Below, piece after piece: positions 26,061 through 34,563 of a DNA stretch of 54,750 nucleotides; position 1 is the first letter of the stretch, and each line of letters opens with the position of its first letter. The notes below the pieces were generated by a model. The model was not told the origin of the DNA. It searched no databases and saw nothing but the letters and a program-made list of their open reading frames with translations. This DNA comes from Flavobacterium sp. ALJ2. GTDB taxonomy: Bacteria > Bacteroidota > Bacteroidia > Flavobacteriales > Flavobacteriaceae. Location: contig NZ_JADNRC010000019.1 in assembly GCF_015594725.1 (NCBI RefSeq), forward strand, positions 1 to 54,750. The letters are read 5' to 3'. The translations under genes and the position numbers were made by a program.

Positions 26061-27377
26061 TTAAAATATTCCGATATAATATTGATCAGCACCTGAAGTT
26101 ATTTTTGCTCCCAAAATACCATTAGGGTCTTTAGAATTCACGTCAAATATATGGATGTTACCTTCTATACCAACTGGAGTTAATGCAATATAGAATTTTC
26201 CGTCCTTCACAACCGAATTTTGGTATTGTTGCAACCATAATCCTTTAGGTACGTTTAAATCTAAAGCTGTATTAGTATTAAAATCGATTCTTGCCAATCC
26301 CCATTCAGCTGAATATGTTGGTTTATTATTTGAATCAACACCAATCTGAATTTCATCACCACCTATTTTCTCATAAGGAATATAACCAATTCCGTTGCCA
26401 GCATAAAACCAACCATTACTAGAAGCTGGTTTATCTAACAATTCGCTTACACTAAACTTATATGATTCATCATATTTCCCGTCTTTAATTTTTACGATAT
26501 TTAAATCTTTACCATTGCTTACCATTTGCATGATTTCTCCAGCTTCATTAAAGTGTTGCGTAGGTGTACGATATCCATTTGTTGCTCCTTTAACGTGTGA
26601 AGTACTAATTACAGTAGCATTAGTTAAACTTGGATAATCAAGTACAAGAGTAAAAGTTTTATCTGTTTCTCCTCCTTTACCAGTTGCTGTATTAAATTTA
26701 CTTACGGATGTACCATAATACAATTTGTTTCCAGAAATAACAGGACAATCTATACGAGAAATATAATACCCCTCACTTGCTAAAGTTCCCGGAAGAACTA
26801 AGTCAATGTCTTTCTTGAAATTGTTTCCTATTGACATTGCCTCTAAATCAAGAAGACCAATAGCTACAGTCATTTTGTGTTTTAGATACTCTTTATTATT
26901 AGCTTCTTCATATACTGGAGAAGCAGCAATACTGTGTACAGAACCCACTTTGTCATTCATTTTAGTAAAACGAATAGCCTTTATCCCCAATGGAATAGAA
27001 GCGTCTATAGTAGTCACCATTTTATAATTTTGTCCGCCATGATACGTTAACTTATCAATAGTACCCACTGTATAATTAAGACTGTAAACGATCGAACCAT
27101 CTGTAGATGTAAATACTCTGGCTGTACGCGATGATGTCATCGAATACCCTTTCCCAGAAAATGACACCTCCCCTTTAGAAAGATCTGAAACACCCTGAAG
27201 ATAAGTACCCGAAATACTCCCAGAACCACTAGCAAATACCATCTGGAAATCATTTTTTACGGGTAATATAGAAGAAGCATCCTCACTACTATCATTATTA
27301 CTACATGAGCTTAGTAATGCTATTGCACAAGCCCCTGAGAATAATGTACTTTTTAAATTTCTAAATTTAATTTTCAT
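26061..27377 (-). CDS. DUF4374 lipoprotein, probable xenosiderophore-binding protein
   Basis: A 438-aa lipoprotein (lipobox LLSSC, Cys25, then SNNDSSEDASS) with a repetitive beta-strand pattern expected of a propeller. DUF4374 proteins accompany TonB receptors; in gut Bacteroides the XusB siderophore-binding lipoprotein is, as far as I recall, of this type. It starts 9 bp after the stop of the TonB receptor and is its co-transcribed partner. Binding of an iron-siderophore at the cell surface is therefore inferred. No PepSY-type XusC partner gene lies next to it in this window. Confidence 0.8.
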   Translation of the reverse strand: MKIKFRNLKSTLFSGACAIALLSSCSNNDSSEDASSILPVKNDFQMVFASGSGSISGTYLQGVSDLSKGEVSFSGKGYSMTSSRTARVFTSTDGSIVYSLNYTVGTIDKLTYHGGQNYKMVTTIDASIPLGIKAIRFTKMNDKVGSVHSIAASPVYEEANNKEYLKHKMTVAIGLLDLEAMSIGNNFKKDIDLVLPGTLASEGYYISRIDCPVISGNKLYYGTSVSKFNTATGKGGETDKTFTLVLDYPSLTNATVISTSHVKGATNGYRTPTQHFNEAGEIMQMVSNGKDLNIVKIKDGKYDESYKFSVSELLDKPASSNGWFYAGNGIGYIPYEKIGGDEIQIGVDSNNKPTYSAEWGLARIDFNTNTALDLNVPKGLWLQQYQNSVVKDGKFYIALTPVGIEGNIHIFDVNSKDPNGILGAKITSGADQYYIGIF

Positions 27378-27386
27378 TGCAATTAA

Positions 27387-29972
27387 TTATTTTGAAGTTA
27401 GTGAATATGTTAATTTGGCATAAAATGCCCGACCTGGTTTTTGTAAACCGAAATTGTCAAATATTTGTTGGTCAAATATGTTTTTTGCATCCACACTAAT
27501 GGTGAATTTATTAGATGGAAAAGTATATGCAATCCCTATGCTATTAGAAAATTGTGTTGGAATATAGTCTAGATTTTTCCCTCCTACATTTGCCCAATTC
27601 CTAAGAAATTCATCTACGTAGCTGATGTTATAATAAATAGAAGCTTTAGATTTTTTTGCAAATAAATCATCCTGATAATATATTGCATTAACATTAAATT
27701 TAAACGAAGGCTCGTTTCTTATTTGCATACGATAAAATAGGTATGGAGCACCATTGGCATCAAATCTGGTATTAAACAAAGACTCAAATTTTGATATATT
27801 AAAAGAGAGATTAAACTTCTTAGCATAGTCATAAATTATCTCAGCATCTATGCCTCGAGACATTACATTCTCTAAGTTTTCAAATTGCGAATACGTAAAG
27901 CTCCCTGCTCTTATCGACTCTCTAATCATTCCTTTTGTGTCTCTATAAAAAAGAGAGGTATTTAATCTAACAGAGTGGTTATCGAGCCTTAATACAGCCC
28001 AATTTACTCCAATGTTTACATTATAACTCGTTTCAGGCTTTAGTTCTCCTGCTGGCGCAAGTAAATTATCATTAACATTACCAAATAATTCGTTGGCACT
28101 AGGCAAACGCATTGCTTTTTCTGCAGATCCCAATAAATACAAATTAGGATTTAGCTCATAAGATAAAGTAATACCATATCCGCTAAAATCAGATTTTTTA
28201 GTAAATTTTCTCTTTTCGTAATTTGGTACACCCGTAATAATATCATTTCTGTAAGGCTCATTTGAAGTAGCCTTTTGAAAATAATGTTTATAAAAAATAT
28301 TAGTTCTTAGTTTTTGAGAAAAAGCAAGATTCTCATAAGTAAACGAAACGATATTTTTTTGTAAATCTCTTGTATTCTCTAATAATTGCAATCCTAAAGG
28401 TTGTAATTCATCTGATATGCCACGTATAAAATTATTATACATATAATTGGCGTATATCGTGTTATTATCATTAATAGTATATCCTAAGTTTGTACGAACA
28501 AACAAAGTCTTATCAGAATTAATTCCCAAAGTTTTAGCACTAGAAACCTCAGCTCCACTAGTATATTTTACATAAGTTCCATCAGGATACATCAATGGTT
28601 TTCCTCTCCAGTCATACATAACACCTACAGTATCTATTGCTTGCCTTTTTAGATAAGAATAACTAGCATCTGCTTTAAATGATAATCCTTTTGCCAAAAA
28701 ATCGTTCTTACTATAAGTCAATGTGGCAATACTAGAATTACGTCTGGTATGACGGTCACCATATACATTATCCATTGTAATACCATGCTGAACTTCTTTA
28801 TAATCCTTAGATAAAATACCCCCAATCATAAATCTGTCGGCCCATTTTACATCTGTAAAACCAACTTCTACCTTTGTTCCGTATGATTTATAGGCATCAT
28901 GAAAACGTTTTGCACGATGGTTAGTTGTAGTTTTTCCTGTATAATCCTTGAAAGTGATGCTTTTTCCCCAAACTTCATAATTGTTATCACTATAATTATA
29001 AAAAGCCGAAGCATCAATTGTGAGTCCATTCTCTTTTCGGTAATTGCTTGCTATATTCCATTGGTGTGTATTAAATGAACCTAGGGAATAAGATGTTACA
29101 AGAGAATTTCTAGTTTTTTTCTTTAAAATAATATTTATCGCTCCACCCAATGCATCTTCAGAAAGATTAGCAGGAACTACCCCTTTATAAACTTCAATAC
29201 GATCAATTAAAGCTGGTGGAATACTATTTAAAGAATACGATGAACCAAAATTTGAAGCAGGAACCCCATCAATAAAAACCTTAACAGCATTACCCGATAA
29301 CCCATTAATATTGTAATCAATCTTAGATCCCAATCCTCCATCTTGTCTAATACGAACTCCAGCTGAACGATCTAGTAGTTCATTTGTTTGTATCGACTGC
29401 AAAGCCATTTTTTGAGTTTCGATCACATTTACTGCAAAACCCTTTGTTTCTACCTCTTTTTTCTCAGTTTTAACCTTAATTATAACTTCTTTTAAACCTA
29501 CACTTTCTGAAGGCTCAACGATTAACAAAATCCTTTCATTATTCTCTTTAAAATGTACTTTAATACTTTTTTGAGTAATTTCAATAGAACTTACTTCAAT
29601 TTCGTGCTGACCATATACAAGTCCACTAAACTCAAACTTTCCCTCATCATCAGTAATTACCTGATGTTTAGTATTTTTAACAGCAACAGCTGCGTAAGTA
29701 ATTGGGGTTCCATTTTCTAGTTTTAAAACTCCCGAAAGAGTTCCGTTTTGTGCGAATAGGCCAGATGGTAAAAAAAATATGGAAATAAAAAATATACTGT
29801 ATTTTAAAGGTTGTACTAAAAAAATATTCCTTTTAAAAGCTGATCGATTTCCATTTTCCGAAAAGGGAACTATCCTATTCAACCTTAAAACAATTTTGCA
29901 TATACCTGTTAAACAAGATGTTATTATATTATTGATTACTATAAGACAATCTATGTAGTTTTTTAAACCCAT
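27387..29972 (-). CDS. TonB-dependent receptor, siderophore type
   Basis: An outer-membrane receptor of 861 aa with a carboxypeptidase-like N-terminal domain (about residues 78-165), a plug (about 175-285, with VKVFIDGVPASNFGSSYSLN and RIEVYKGVVPANLSEDALGG), and a barrel ending in KLTYSLTSK. The start is uncertain: from the first Met the leader before the signal-peptide cleavage at LFAQ is about 75 residues, unusually long, yet a promoter lies just upstream (TSS near 29999). The DUF4374 lipoprotein follows at 9 bp, and an AraC regulator is divergent. Iron-siderophore uptake is inferred. Confidence 0.87.
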   Translation of the reverse strand: MGLKNYIDCLIVINNIITSCLTGICKIVLRLNRIVPFSENGNRSAFKRNIFLVQPLKYSIFFISIFFLPSGLFAQNGTLSGVLKLENGTPITYAAVAVKNTKHQVITDDEGKFEFSGLVYGQHEIEVSSIEITQKSIKVHFKENNERILLIVEPSESVGLKEVIIKVKTEKKEVETKGFAVNVIETQKMALQSIQTNELLDRSAGVRIRQDGGLGSKIDYNINGLSGNAVKVFIDGVPASNFGSSYSLNSIPPALIDRIEVYKGVVPANLSEDALGGAINIILKKKTRNSLVTSYSLGSFNTHQWNIASNYRKENGLTIDASAFYNYSDNNYEVWGKSITFKDYTGKTTTNHRAKRFHDAYKSYGTKVEVGFTDVKWADRFMIGGILSKDYKEVQHGITMDNVYGDRHTRRNSSIATLTYSKNDFLAKGLSFKADASYSYLKRQAIDTVGVMYDWRGKPLMYPDGTYVKYTSGAEVSSAKTLGINSDKTLFVRTNLGYTINDNNTIYANYMYNNFIRGISDELQPLGLQLLENTRDLQKNIVSFTYENLAFSQKLRTNIFYKHYFQKATSNEPYRNDIITGVPNYEKRKFTKKSDFSGYGITLSYELNPNLYLLGSAEKAMRLPSANELFGNVNDNLLAPAGELKPETSYNVNIGVNWAVLRLDNHSVRLNTSLFYRDTKGMIRESIRAGSFTYSQFENLENVMSRGIDAEIIYDYAKKFNLSFNISKFESLFNTRFDANGAPYLFYRMQIRNEPSFKFNVNAIYYQDDLFAKKSKASIYYNISYVDEFLRNWANVGGKNLDYIPTQFSNSIGIAYTFPSNKFTISVDAKNIFDQQIFDNFGLQKPGRAFYAKLTYSLTSK

Positions 29973-30005
29973 TACAAAGTAAAATTGACATTATTAATTT
30001 ACGTG

Positions 30006-30013
30006 CAAACTTA
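30006..30013 (-). promoter_or_regulatory. -7 promoter element of the siderophore receptor gene
   Basis: On the minus strand TAAGTTTG matches TAnnTTTG; a TTG at 30040-30042 gives a long 26-bp spacer, consistent with an activator-dependent promoter. Confidence 0.5.
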
Positions 30014-30044
30014 CCTCTAGTCACTATGGATAAGGGTTTCAATT

Positions 30045-30072
30045 AAGGATTATAACATACACAAAAAGGATT
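30045..30072. promoter_or_regulatory. Direct repeat, probable AraC-type regulator site
   Basis: AAGGATT occurs at 30045-30051 and 30066-30072, 21 bp apart (two helical turns), midway between the two divergent promoters. Direct repeats at this spacing are typical of AraC-family activators such as PchR. Confidence 0.5.
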
Positions 30073-30112
30073 GTTTTTATTTAGACTCAATACATATACG
30101 GAATATTAAGTG

Positions 30113-30120
30113 TATATTTG
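30113..30120 (+). promoter_or_regulatory. -7 promoter element of the AraC regulator gene
   Basis: TATATTTG matches TAnnTTTG exactly. Since transcription starts near 30126, the first usable start is the ATG at 30145. Confidence 0.55.
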
Positions 30121-30144
30121 CGCTACATTAAAGTAAGATTTTCC

Positions 30145-31194
30145 ATGCAACTTAAAACTACAATAAAAGATATAGACTATACACTCTGTGATAAGGTATT
30201 TTTTGGAGAAGATGCCCAATCTTATGAACTTATCGAAGAAATCAATACCTATAGTGACCTTGAATATGGTACTATAAAAGACAGTCATACTTTAGCCGGA
30301 TCTTTTTTTATAAATTGCATTGAAGTAGATTTACTTAAGCCTATAAAAGTTGAATATTATACAGATGAGCCTGTCATACAAATGTTCTTTTTTATGAAAG
30401 GTTGTTCCAATCTGATGCATCATCAAATACATTATTTACCAGCAGGTATAAAACTGGCGAAACTTCCAGCTACCTCAACAGTACTACAATATTTATCGAT
30501 ATTAATTTCTCAGGACAACTACACAAAGCTTGTAGATTCATTAGATTTAAATTTCGAATTTATTTCGACCTGTTCCAATGAAAATCCTGCAAAACAAATA
30601 AAACATACCGAAATCATGTCAACAGAAATTCTGGCTACAGTAAGAGATATCGTTTCTTGCGAAAGAACAGGACATTTTCGTAGAATCTATATGGAGACAA
30701 AAGTTACAGAATTATTGTTGCTACAAGTAGAACAGTTAATCCAAACTCAAAATACATCTATTAACATTCCAAAAATTGATATAGAAAGAATGTACCATGC
30801 CCGAGAATTGGTAATGCAAAACATAATTACTCCTTGCTCTCTAATTGATCTTGCTCGTAAGGTGGGTACTAACGAATTTAAGCTAAAAAAACACTTTAAA
30901 GAACTATTTGGCACAACCGTTTTTGGGTACTTAAATGAACTAAAAATGAACGAAGCCAAACAAAAATTATTAAAAGATGAACTCAATATATATCAAATAG
31001 CCGAATCATTAGGATATAAAACTCCAAATCATTTTAGTACAGCATTCCGTAAATATTTTGGTTATCCACCTAGTCAAATTAAGAATCATGTTAATCAACT
31101 AGCTTCAGGTCTAACAAAAGCGAAAGAAATAGGAATTAGTCTGCTTTGTCCTTTTATAACAGAAATATCCGTTCTGGATTTACTACTAATATAA
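30145..31194 (+). CDS. AraC-family regulator (PchR-like)
   Basis: A 349-aa regulator. The C-terminal ~100 residues hold two helix-turn-helix units (LIDLARKVGTNEFKLKKHFK and IYQIAESLGYKTPNHFSTAF, then RKYFGYPPSQIK), the AraC/XylS signature. The N-terminal domain has the MQFFF-like segment (PVIQMFFFMKGCSN) seen in siderophore-sensing regulators of this phylum. The gene is divergent from the TonB receptor/DUF4374 pair and very likely activates it when a ferric siderophore is sensed. The ATG at 30145 is used because the -7 promoter element overlaps the upstream end of the open frame. Confidence 0.87.
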   Translation: MQLKTTIKDIDYTLCDKVFFGEDAQSYELIEEINTYSDLEYGTIKDSHTLAGSFFINCIEVDLLKPIKVEYYTDEPVIQMFFFMKGCSNLMHHQIHYLPAGIKLAKLPATSTVLQYLSILISQDNYTKLVDSLDLNFEFISTCSNENPAKQIKHTEIMSTEILATVRDIVSCERTGHFRRIYMETKVTELLLLQVEQLIQTQNTSINIPKIDIERMYHARELVMQNIITPCSLIDLARKVGTNEFKLKKHFKELFGTTVFGYLNELKMNEAKQKLLKDELNIYQIAESLGYKTPNHFSTAFRKYFGYPPSQIKNHVNQLASGLTKAKEIGISLLCPFITEISVLDLLLI

Positions 31195-31311
31195 ATTCAT
31201 CTACTTACGCTTTTTTATTAACAGCAGCTTTCTCATCATTTGGCTATTTGTTACCCATCTAGCACACAAAAACAAGAGTAATAAACCTTTACTTTACAGA
31301 AAATTAGCGCT

Positions 31312-31782
31312 TTATATTTTTTTATTAGAAAATAAATTCTCTACTACCCAAGCTGGTCCAATCATTAAAAATTGAAGGTCTTTTAAGAAAGAAGGTTTTT
31401 TGCCTTCAATATTATGTCCGTAAAATTGTCCAACCCATGCAATAACAAAAATACCAATCGAGAAAATCCATAACGGAAAAAATTGTCCAATGTAATAATT
31501 CACTACCAAACAAATCGCCGATAAAATCGCAATCTTAAAAGCCATTGTAACCGACAATCGAATATAAAAAACAAGTACAAAAAGCAATACCACAGTAGCC
31601 CAATTTTCGATTATTGGAGCATTCAGTTTTAAAGTATTGGCAATAAAACCACTCGGAATACTCATTAACAACCCCACAATCGAAAAGTAAATGGCTGGTA
31701 CACATATATAATGTATTGCTTTATTTATAGGGTTCTGATGACTTACTGCATATTCTTCAAACCATTGCTCTAACGTTCTCAT
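31312..31782 (-). CDS. Mpo1-like (DUF962) membrane protein
   Basis: A 156-aa protein with four hydrophobic segments and the family N-terminus LEQWFEEYAVSHQNPINKAI followed by HYICVPAIYFSI. The C-terminal WVGQFYGHNIEGKKPSFLKD segment carries further conserved histidines. The yeast homologue Mpo1 is a dioxygenase in fatty-acid alpha-oxidation; a similar metal-dependent lipid role is possible here. No operon partner is evident. Confidence 0.85.
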   Translation of the reverse strand: MRTLEQWFEEYAVSHQNPINKAIHYICVPAIYFSIVGLLMSIPSGFIANTLKLNAPIIENWATVVLLFVLVFYIRLSVTMAFKIAILSAICLVVNYYIGQFFPLWIFSIGIFVIAWVGQFYGHNIEGKKPSFLKDLQFLMIGPAWVVENLFSNKKI

Positions 31783-32219
31783 ATTACAGGATTTACAGAT
31801 ACGTAAATCTAATAAATTTTATGGAAGATTCAAGATTTTTTTTTAAGGAAAGGTACTGAGATTTTGAAGAAAGGAACAAAGCTTCAAAGGTAGTTTAGTT
31901 TGCAGATAAAAATGATTGTGATATTATTCTAAAATTTATCTTTTTCTCATAATTCTCATTCCAACGCAGAAGGAATCTCATCGAGAAATTCCATAAATGA
32001 TGTCGTGCTACTTGATGAAATTCTTCACTAGCGCTCAGAAAAAAAAGTTTAAGGAAACTCTTTAACTCTAAACTATCCTATGTATTCCTTATTCCGTAAT
32101 GTTTTATCCAAAACCCAAGCCTTTGAACCTCTACTTCTTAGACCCTTAAAAAACTAATCACAAAAAAAGCAAAGTATAGCATGAGCAATTTCAATTAAAC
32201 TACCTTTCACAAAAAAAAA
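31783..32219. other. Intergenic region rich in degenerate repeats
   Basis: About 440 bp with no gene. It holds fragments of the interspersed family around 31855-31895 and 32108-32150 (CCTTTGAACCTCTACTTCTTAG type) and an unrelated segment at 31960-32040 with GAATCTCATCGAGAAATTCC. Confidence 0.45.
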
Positions 32220-32828
32220 ATGGCATTAGAACATAAAGTTCGGCTCGTTGAAGCATTGTTTGACCGCCTTGAGATTGAAATTGCTGCTTTTAAATCGGAG
32301 ACTCATCTATTTTGCAACGCTGGTTGTGGTAAATGCTGCTCAAACCCAAGTATAGATGCTTCTCCTTTAGAATTCTTACCTTGGGCATTTCATTTGTTCT
32401 TGAATGGCAAAGCCGAAGAAACCTTAGCACAACTAAATAATTCTACTAGTAATTATTGTCATTTATACCACCCTCTCTCTACTTTAGAACATCACAAAGG
32501 GAAATGTAGCAATTACCGCTATCGCGGATTAATATGCCGTCTTTTTGGTTATGCTGCAAACACTGATAAATACGGAAAACTACGATTAGCAACCTGCAGA
32601 ATCATAAAAGAAGAGCAACAGCAAAACTTTCAAACTGCCGAAGAATTAATCAATAAAGGAAAAAACGTACCTATTTTTACCGATTATTATATGCGCCTAG
32701 CACAAATTGACCTTAAAATGGGAATTAAATTACTTCCTATAAACGAAGCGCTAAAAATGGCTATTGAAGAAGTTTTGCATTATTATGCCTACAGACCATT
32801 TCCGGGTGGATTAGAAAATATTGCCTAA
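32220..32828 (+). CDS. YkgJ-type cysteine-cluster protein
   Basis: A 202-aa cytoplasmic protein with the Zn/Fe-binding cysteine cluster of the YkgJ family (PF03692). Cysteines appear in FCNAGCGKCCSNPSIDASPLE and in GKCSNYRYRGLICRLFGYAA, then RLATCRIIKEE. These are expected to bind an Fe-S cluster or zinc. The family is functionally poorly known. The gene is alone between the Mpo1-like gene and the PUL. Confidence 0.85.
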   Translation: MALEHKVRLVEALFDRLEIEIAAFKSETHLFCNAGCGKCCSNPSIDASPLEFLPWAFHLFLNGKAEETLAQLNNSTSNYCHLYHPLSTLEHHKGKCSNYRYRGLICRLFGYAANTDKYGKLRLATCRIIKEEQQQNFQTAEELINKGKNVPIFTDYYMRLAQIDLKMGIKLLPINEALKMAIEEVLHYYAYRPFPGGLENIA

Positions 32829-32860
32829 TTCTGACTCCGATTAATTCATATTAACTAAAC

Positions 32861-32898
32861 ATAAAAAAATGCGCAAAAGTTAGAGACATTTGCGCATT
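32861..32898 (-). terminator. Terminator at the end of the PUL
   Basis: A 10-bp stem (AATGCGCAAA at 32868-32877 with TTTGCGCATT at 32889-32898) followed on the minus strand by a T run (A run at 32863-32869). It ends the glycosylasparaginase transcript, 37 bp past its stop. Confidence 0.82.
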
Positions 32899-32934
32899 AC
32901 AAAATAATTAACTCTTAATCAGCTAACTACTATT

Positions 32935-33939
32935 TTACTTCAAAAAATAATCGGCATCGATTAATTTATTTCCTGTATCATCGTAAACTGCATAGTTAAA
33001 ACCTCCTTGAATACAATAAGAGCCATATTCCCCTGCTTTATTCAAGGCGATGAATCCTACCTGAATATCTTTTAAATCTTTGTTTCTGTTCTTGGTTAGT
33101 TTTACAATTCTTGCTACTGCTTCTTCACAGGCTTTTTGAGGAGATTTTCCTTGTCGCATTAACTCTACAACAAGATGGCAACCCGAAATTCGAATTACTT
33201 CTTCTCCATGTCCTGTAGCTGTTGCAGCCCCTATTTCGTTATCAACATATAAACCTGCTCCTATAATTGGAGAATCTCCAACGCGTCCATGCATTTTAAA
33301 AGCCATTCCGCTTGTCGTACACGCGCCCGAGAGATTTCCATTGGCATCCAGAGCAATCATTCCAATAGTATCGTGATTCTCGATATTCGCAATTGGTTTG
33401 TACTTGCTGTCTTTCAGCCATTCTTTCCATTCTTTTTCCGATTCTTCTGTTAGCAGATTTTCTTTTTTAAAACCTTGCTCCAATGCAAATTGCAAAGCGC
33501 CATCACCAACTAACATTACATGAGGCGTTTTTTCCATTACGGCTCTTGCTACCGAAATAGGATGTTTTATATATTCTAAACAAGCAACTGAACCAATATT
33601 GGCATTTTCATCCATGATACAAGCATCCAGCGTTACCCTACCGTCTCTGTCTGGGCGTCCGCCGTAACCTACACTTCGCTCTTTAGGGTCGCCTTCTGGG
33701 ATTTTTACTCCAGCTTCGACAGCATCTAGAGCACTACCTTTTCTTTTTAAAACTTCCCAAGCAGCTTCATTTGCAGGAATTCCAAACTTCCATGTAGAAA
33801 GTACAATTGGCTTCTTTCCTTTCTTAGATATCAAAACTTTTTCTTCTTCTTTCGAATCTGAATTAAAAGATTGCAATGCTACGGCAACTGAAGCTATTGC
33901 AGCTGTTTTTATAAAATTTCTACGATTTGAATTTGTCAT
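32935..33939 (-). CDS. Glycosylasparaginase (N4-GlcNAc-Asn amidase)
   Basis: A 334-aa Ntn-hydrolase precursor that would cleave the amide between GlcNAc and asparagine, the last step of N-glycan breakdown. It begins with a Tat-type signal (MTNSNRRNFIKTAAIASVAV). The autocatalytic nucleophile is the Thr in NIENHDTIGMIALD, with the family motifs GRVGDSPIIGAGLYVDNEIG and AATATGHGEEVIRISG after it. It is the last gene of the PUL. Met at 33939 is chosen for the twin-arginine signal; the open frame extends 13 codons upstream into the inverted repeat. The 5' end of the gene and its promoter region are tandemly duplicated (see 33881-34563). Confidence 0.9.
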   Translation of the reverse strand: MTNSNRRNFIKTAAIASVAVALQSFNSDSKEEEKVLISKKGKKPIVLSTWKFGIPANEAAWEVLKRKGSALDAVEAGVKIPEGDPKERSVGYGGRPDRDGRVTLDACIMDENANIGSVACLEYIKHPISVARAVMEKTPHVMLVGDGALQFALEQGFKKENLLTEESEKEWKEWLKDSKYKPIANIENHDTIGMIALDANGNLSGACTTSGMAFKMHGRVGDSPIIGAGLYVDNEIGAATATGHGEEVIRISGCHLVVELMRQGKSPQKACEEAVARIVKLTKNRNKDLKDIQVGFIALNKAGEYGSYCIQGGFNYAVYDDTGNKLIDADYFLK

Positions 33940-34222
33940 ATTAAATATTTTTAAACCATATAAGTTATATAAGATCATTTAAGTGGGCTGTTTATAGCAA
34001 CTCAAAATTAAATCATATAAGTAATATTTAGAACATTTATAGCTACTAAAAAATTAAAACCAAGTTATCAGAAATTCTTTTACATGAACTTATATAACTT
34101 ATATGGTTTAACGAATTAAGCTGTATAAAGCATACTTGTAGCACCTAATAATGCTGCTTTTTCATTATCTGTAGAAATAGAAACATCGACTTTACTTCCT
34201 GCTTTTTTTATTTTTTTAATGA
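33881..34222. repeat. Tandem duplication, copy 1 (341-bp period)
   Basis: Identical to 34222-34563 except one base (T at 34205, C at 34546). It contains the first ~20 codons of the glycosylasparaginase, the intergenic inverted-repeat element and the last ~30 codons of the ROK kinase reading frame. Confidence 0.95.
33951..34111. repeat. 161-bp element with 23-bp terminal inverted repeats, copy A
   Basis: Perfect 23-bp arms at 33951-33973 and 34089-34111 (outer ends TTAAACCATATAAG and CTTATATGGTTTAA). The interior is AT-rich and non-coding. No target-site duplication was found, so it could be a MITE-like element, a large hairpin or a regulatory palindrome. Confidence 0.7.
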
Positions 34223-34280
34223 CGGCAACTGAAGCTATTGCAGCTGTTTTTATAAAATTTCTACGATTTGAATTTGTCAT
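34116..34280 (-). pseudogene. Chimeric ORF created by tandem duplication
   Basis: A 54-codon frame whose N-terminus is the Tat signal of the glycosylasparaginase (MTNSNRRNFIKTAAIASVAV) joined directly to the C-terminus of the ROK kinase (IKKIKKAGSKVDVSISTDNE and onward to LYTA). It arises at the 34222 junction of the 341-bp duplication. It has the same upstream sequence as the real asparaginase gene, so it may be expressed, but it has no catalytic part. Confidence 0.85.
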
Positions 34281-34563
34281 ATTAAATATTTTTAAACCAT
34301 ATAAGTTATATAAGATCATTTAAGTGGGCTGTTTATAGCAACTCAAAATTAAATCATATAAGTAATATTTAGAACATTTATAGCTACTAAAAAATTAAAA
34401 CCAAGTTATCAGAAATTCTTTTACATGAACTTATATAACTTATATGGTTTAACGAATTAAGCTGTATAAAGCATACTTGTAGCACCTAATAATGCTGCTT
34501 TTTCATTATCTGTAGAAATAGAAACATCGACTTTACTTCCTGCTTCTTTTATTTTTTTAATGA
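34222..34563. repeat. Tandem duplication, copy 2
   Basis: Second copy of the 341-bp unit, containing the authentic end of the ROK kinase and the second copy of the inverted-repeat element. The single difference changes Glu (real kinase, KKIKEAGSK) to Lys in the chimeric ORF. Confidence 0.95.
34292..34452. repeat. 161-bp element with 23-bp terminal inverted repeats, copy B
   Basis: Exact second copy (arms 34292-34314 and 34430-34452), carried by the tandem duplication rather than by independent insertion. Confidence 0.7.

Noticed and set aside
33951..34452. A full insertion sequence in the PUL
   Set aside because: The inverted-repeat element has no transposase gene and no visible target-site duplication. 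Its second copy is explained by the tandem duplication.
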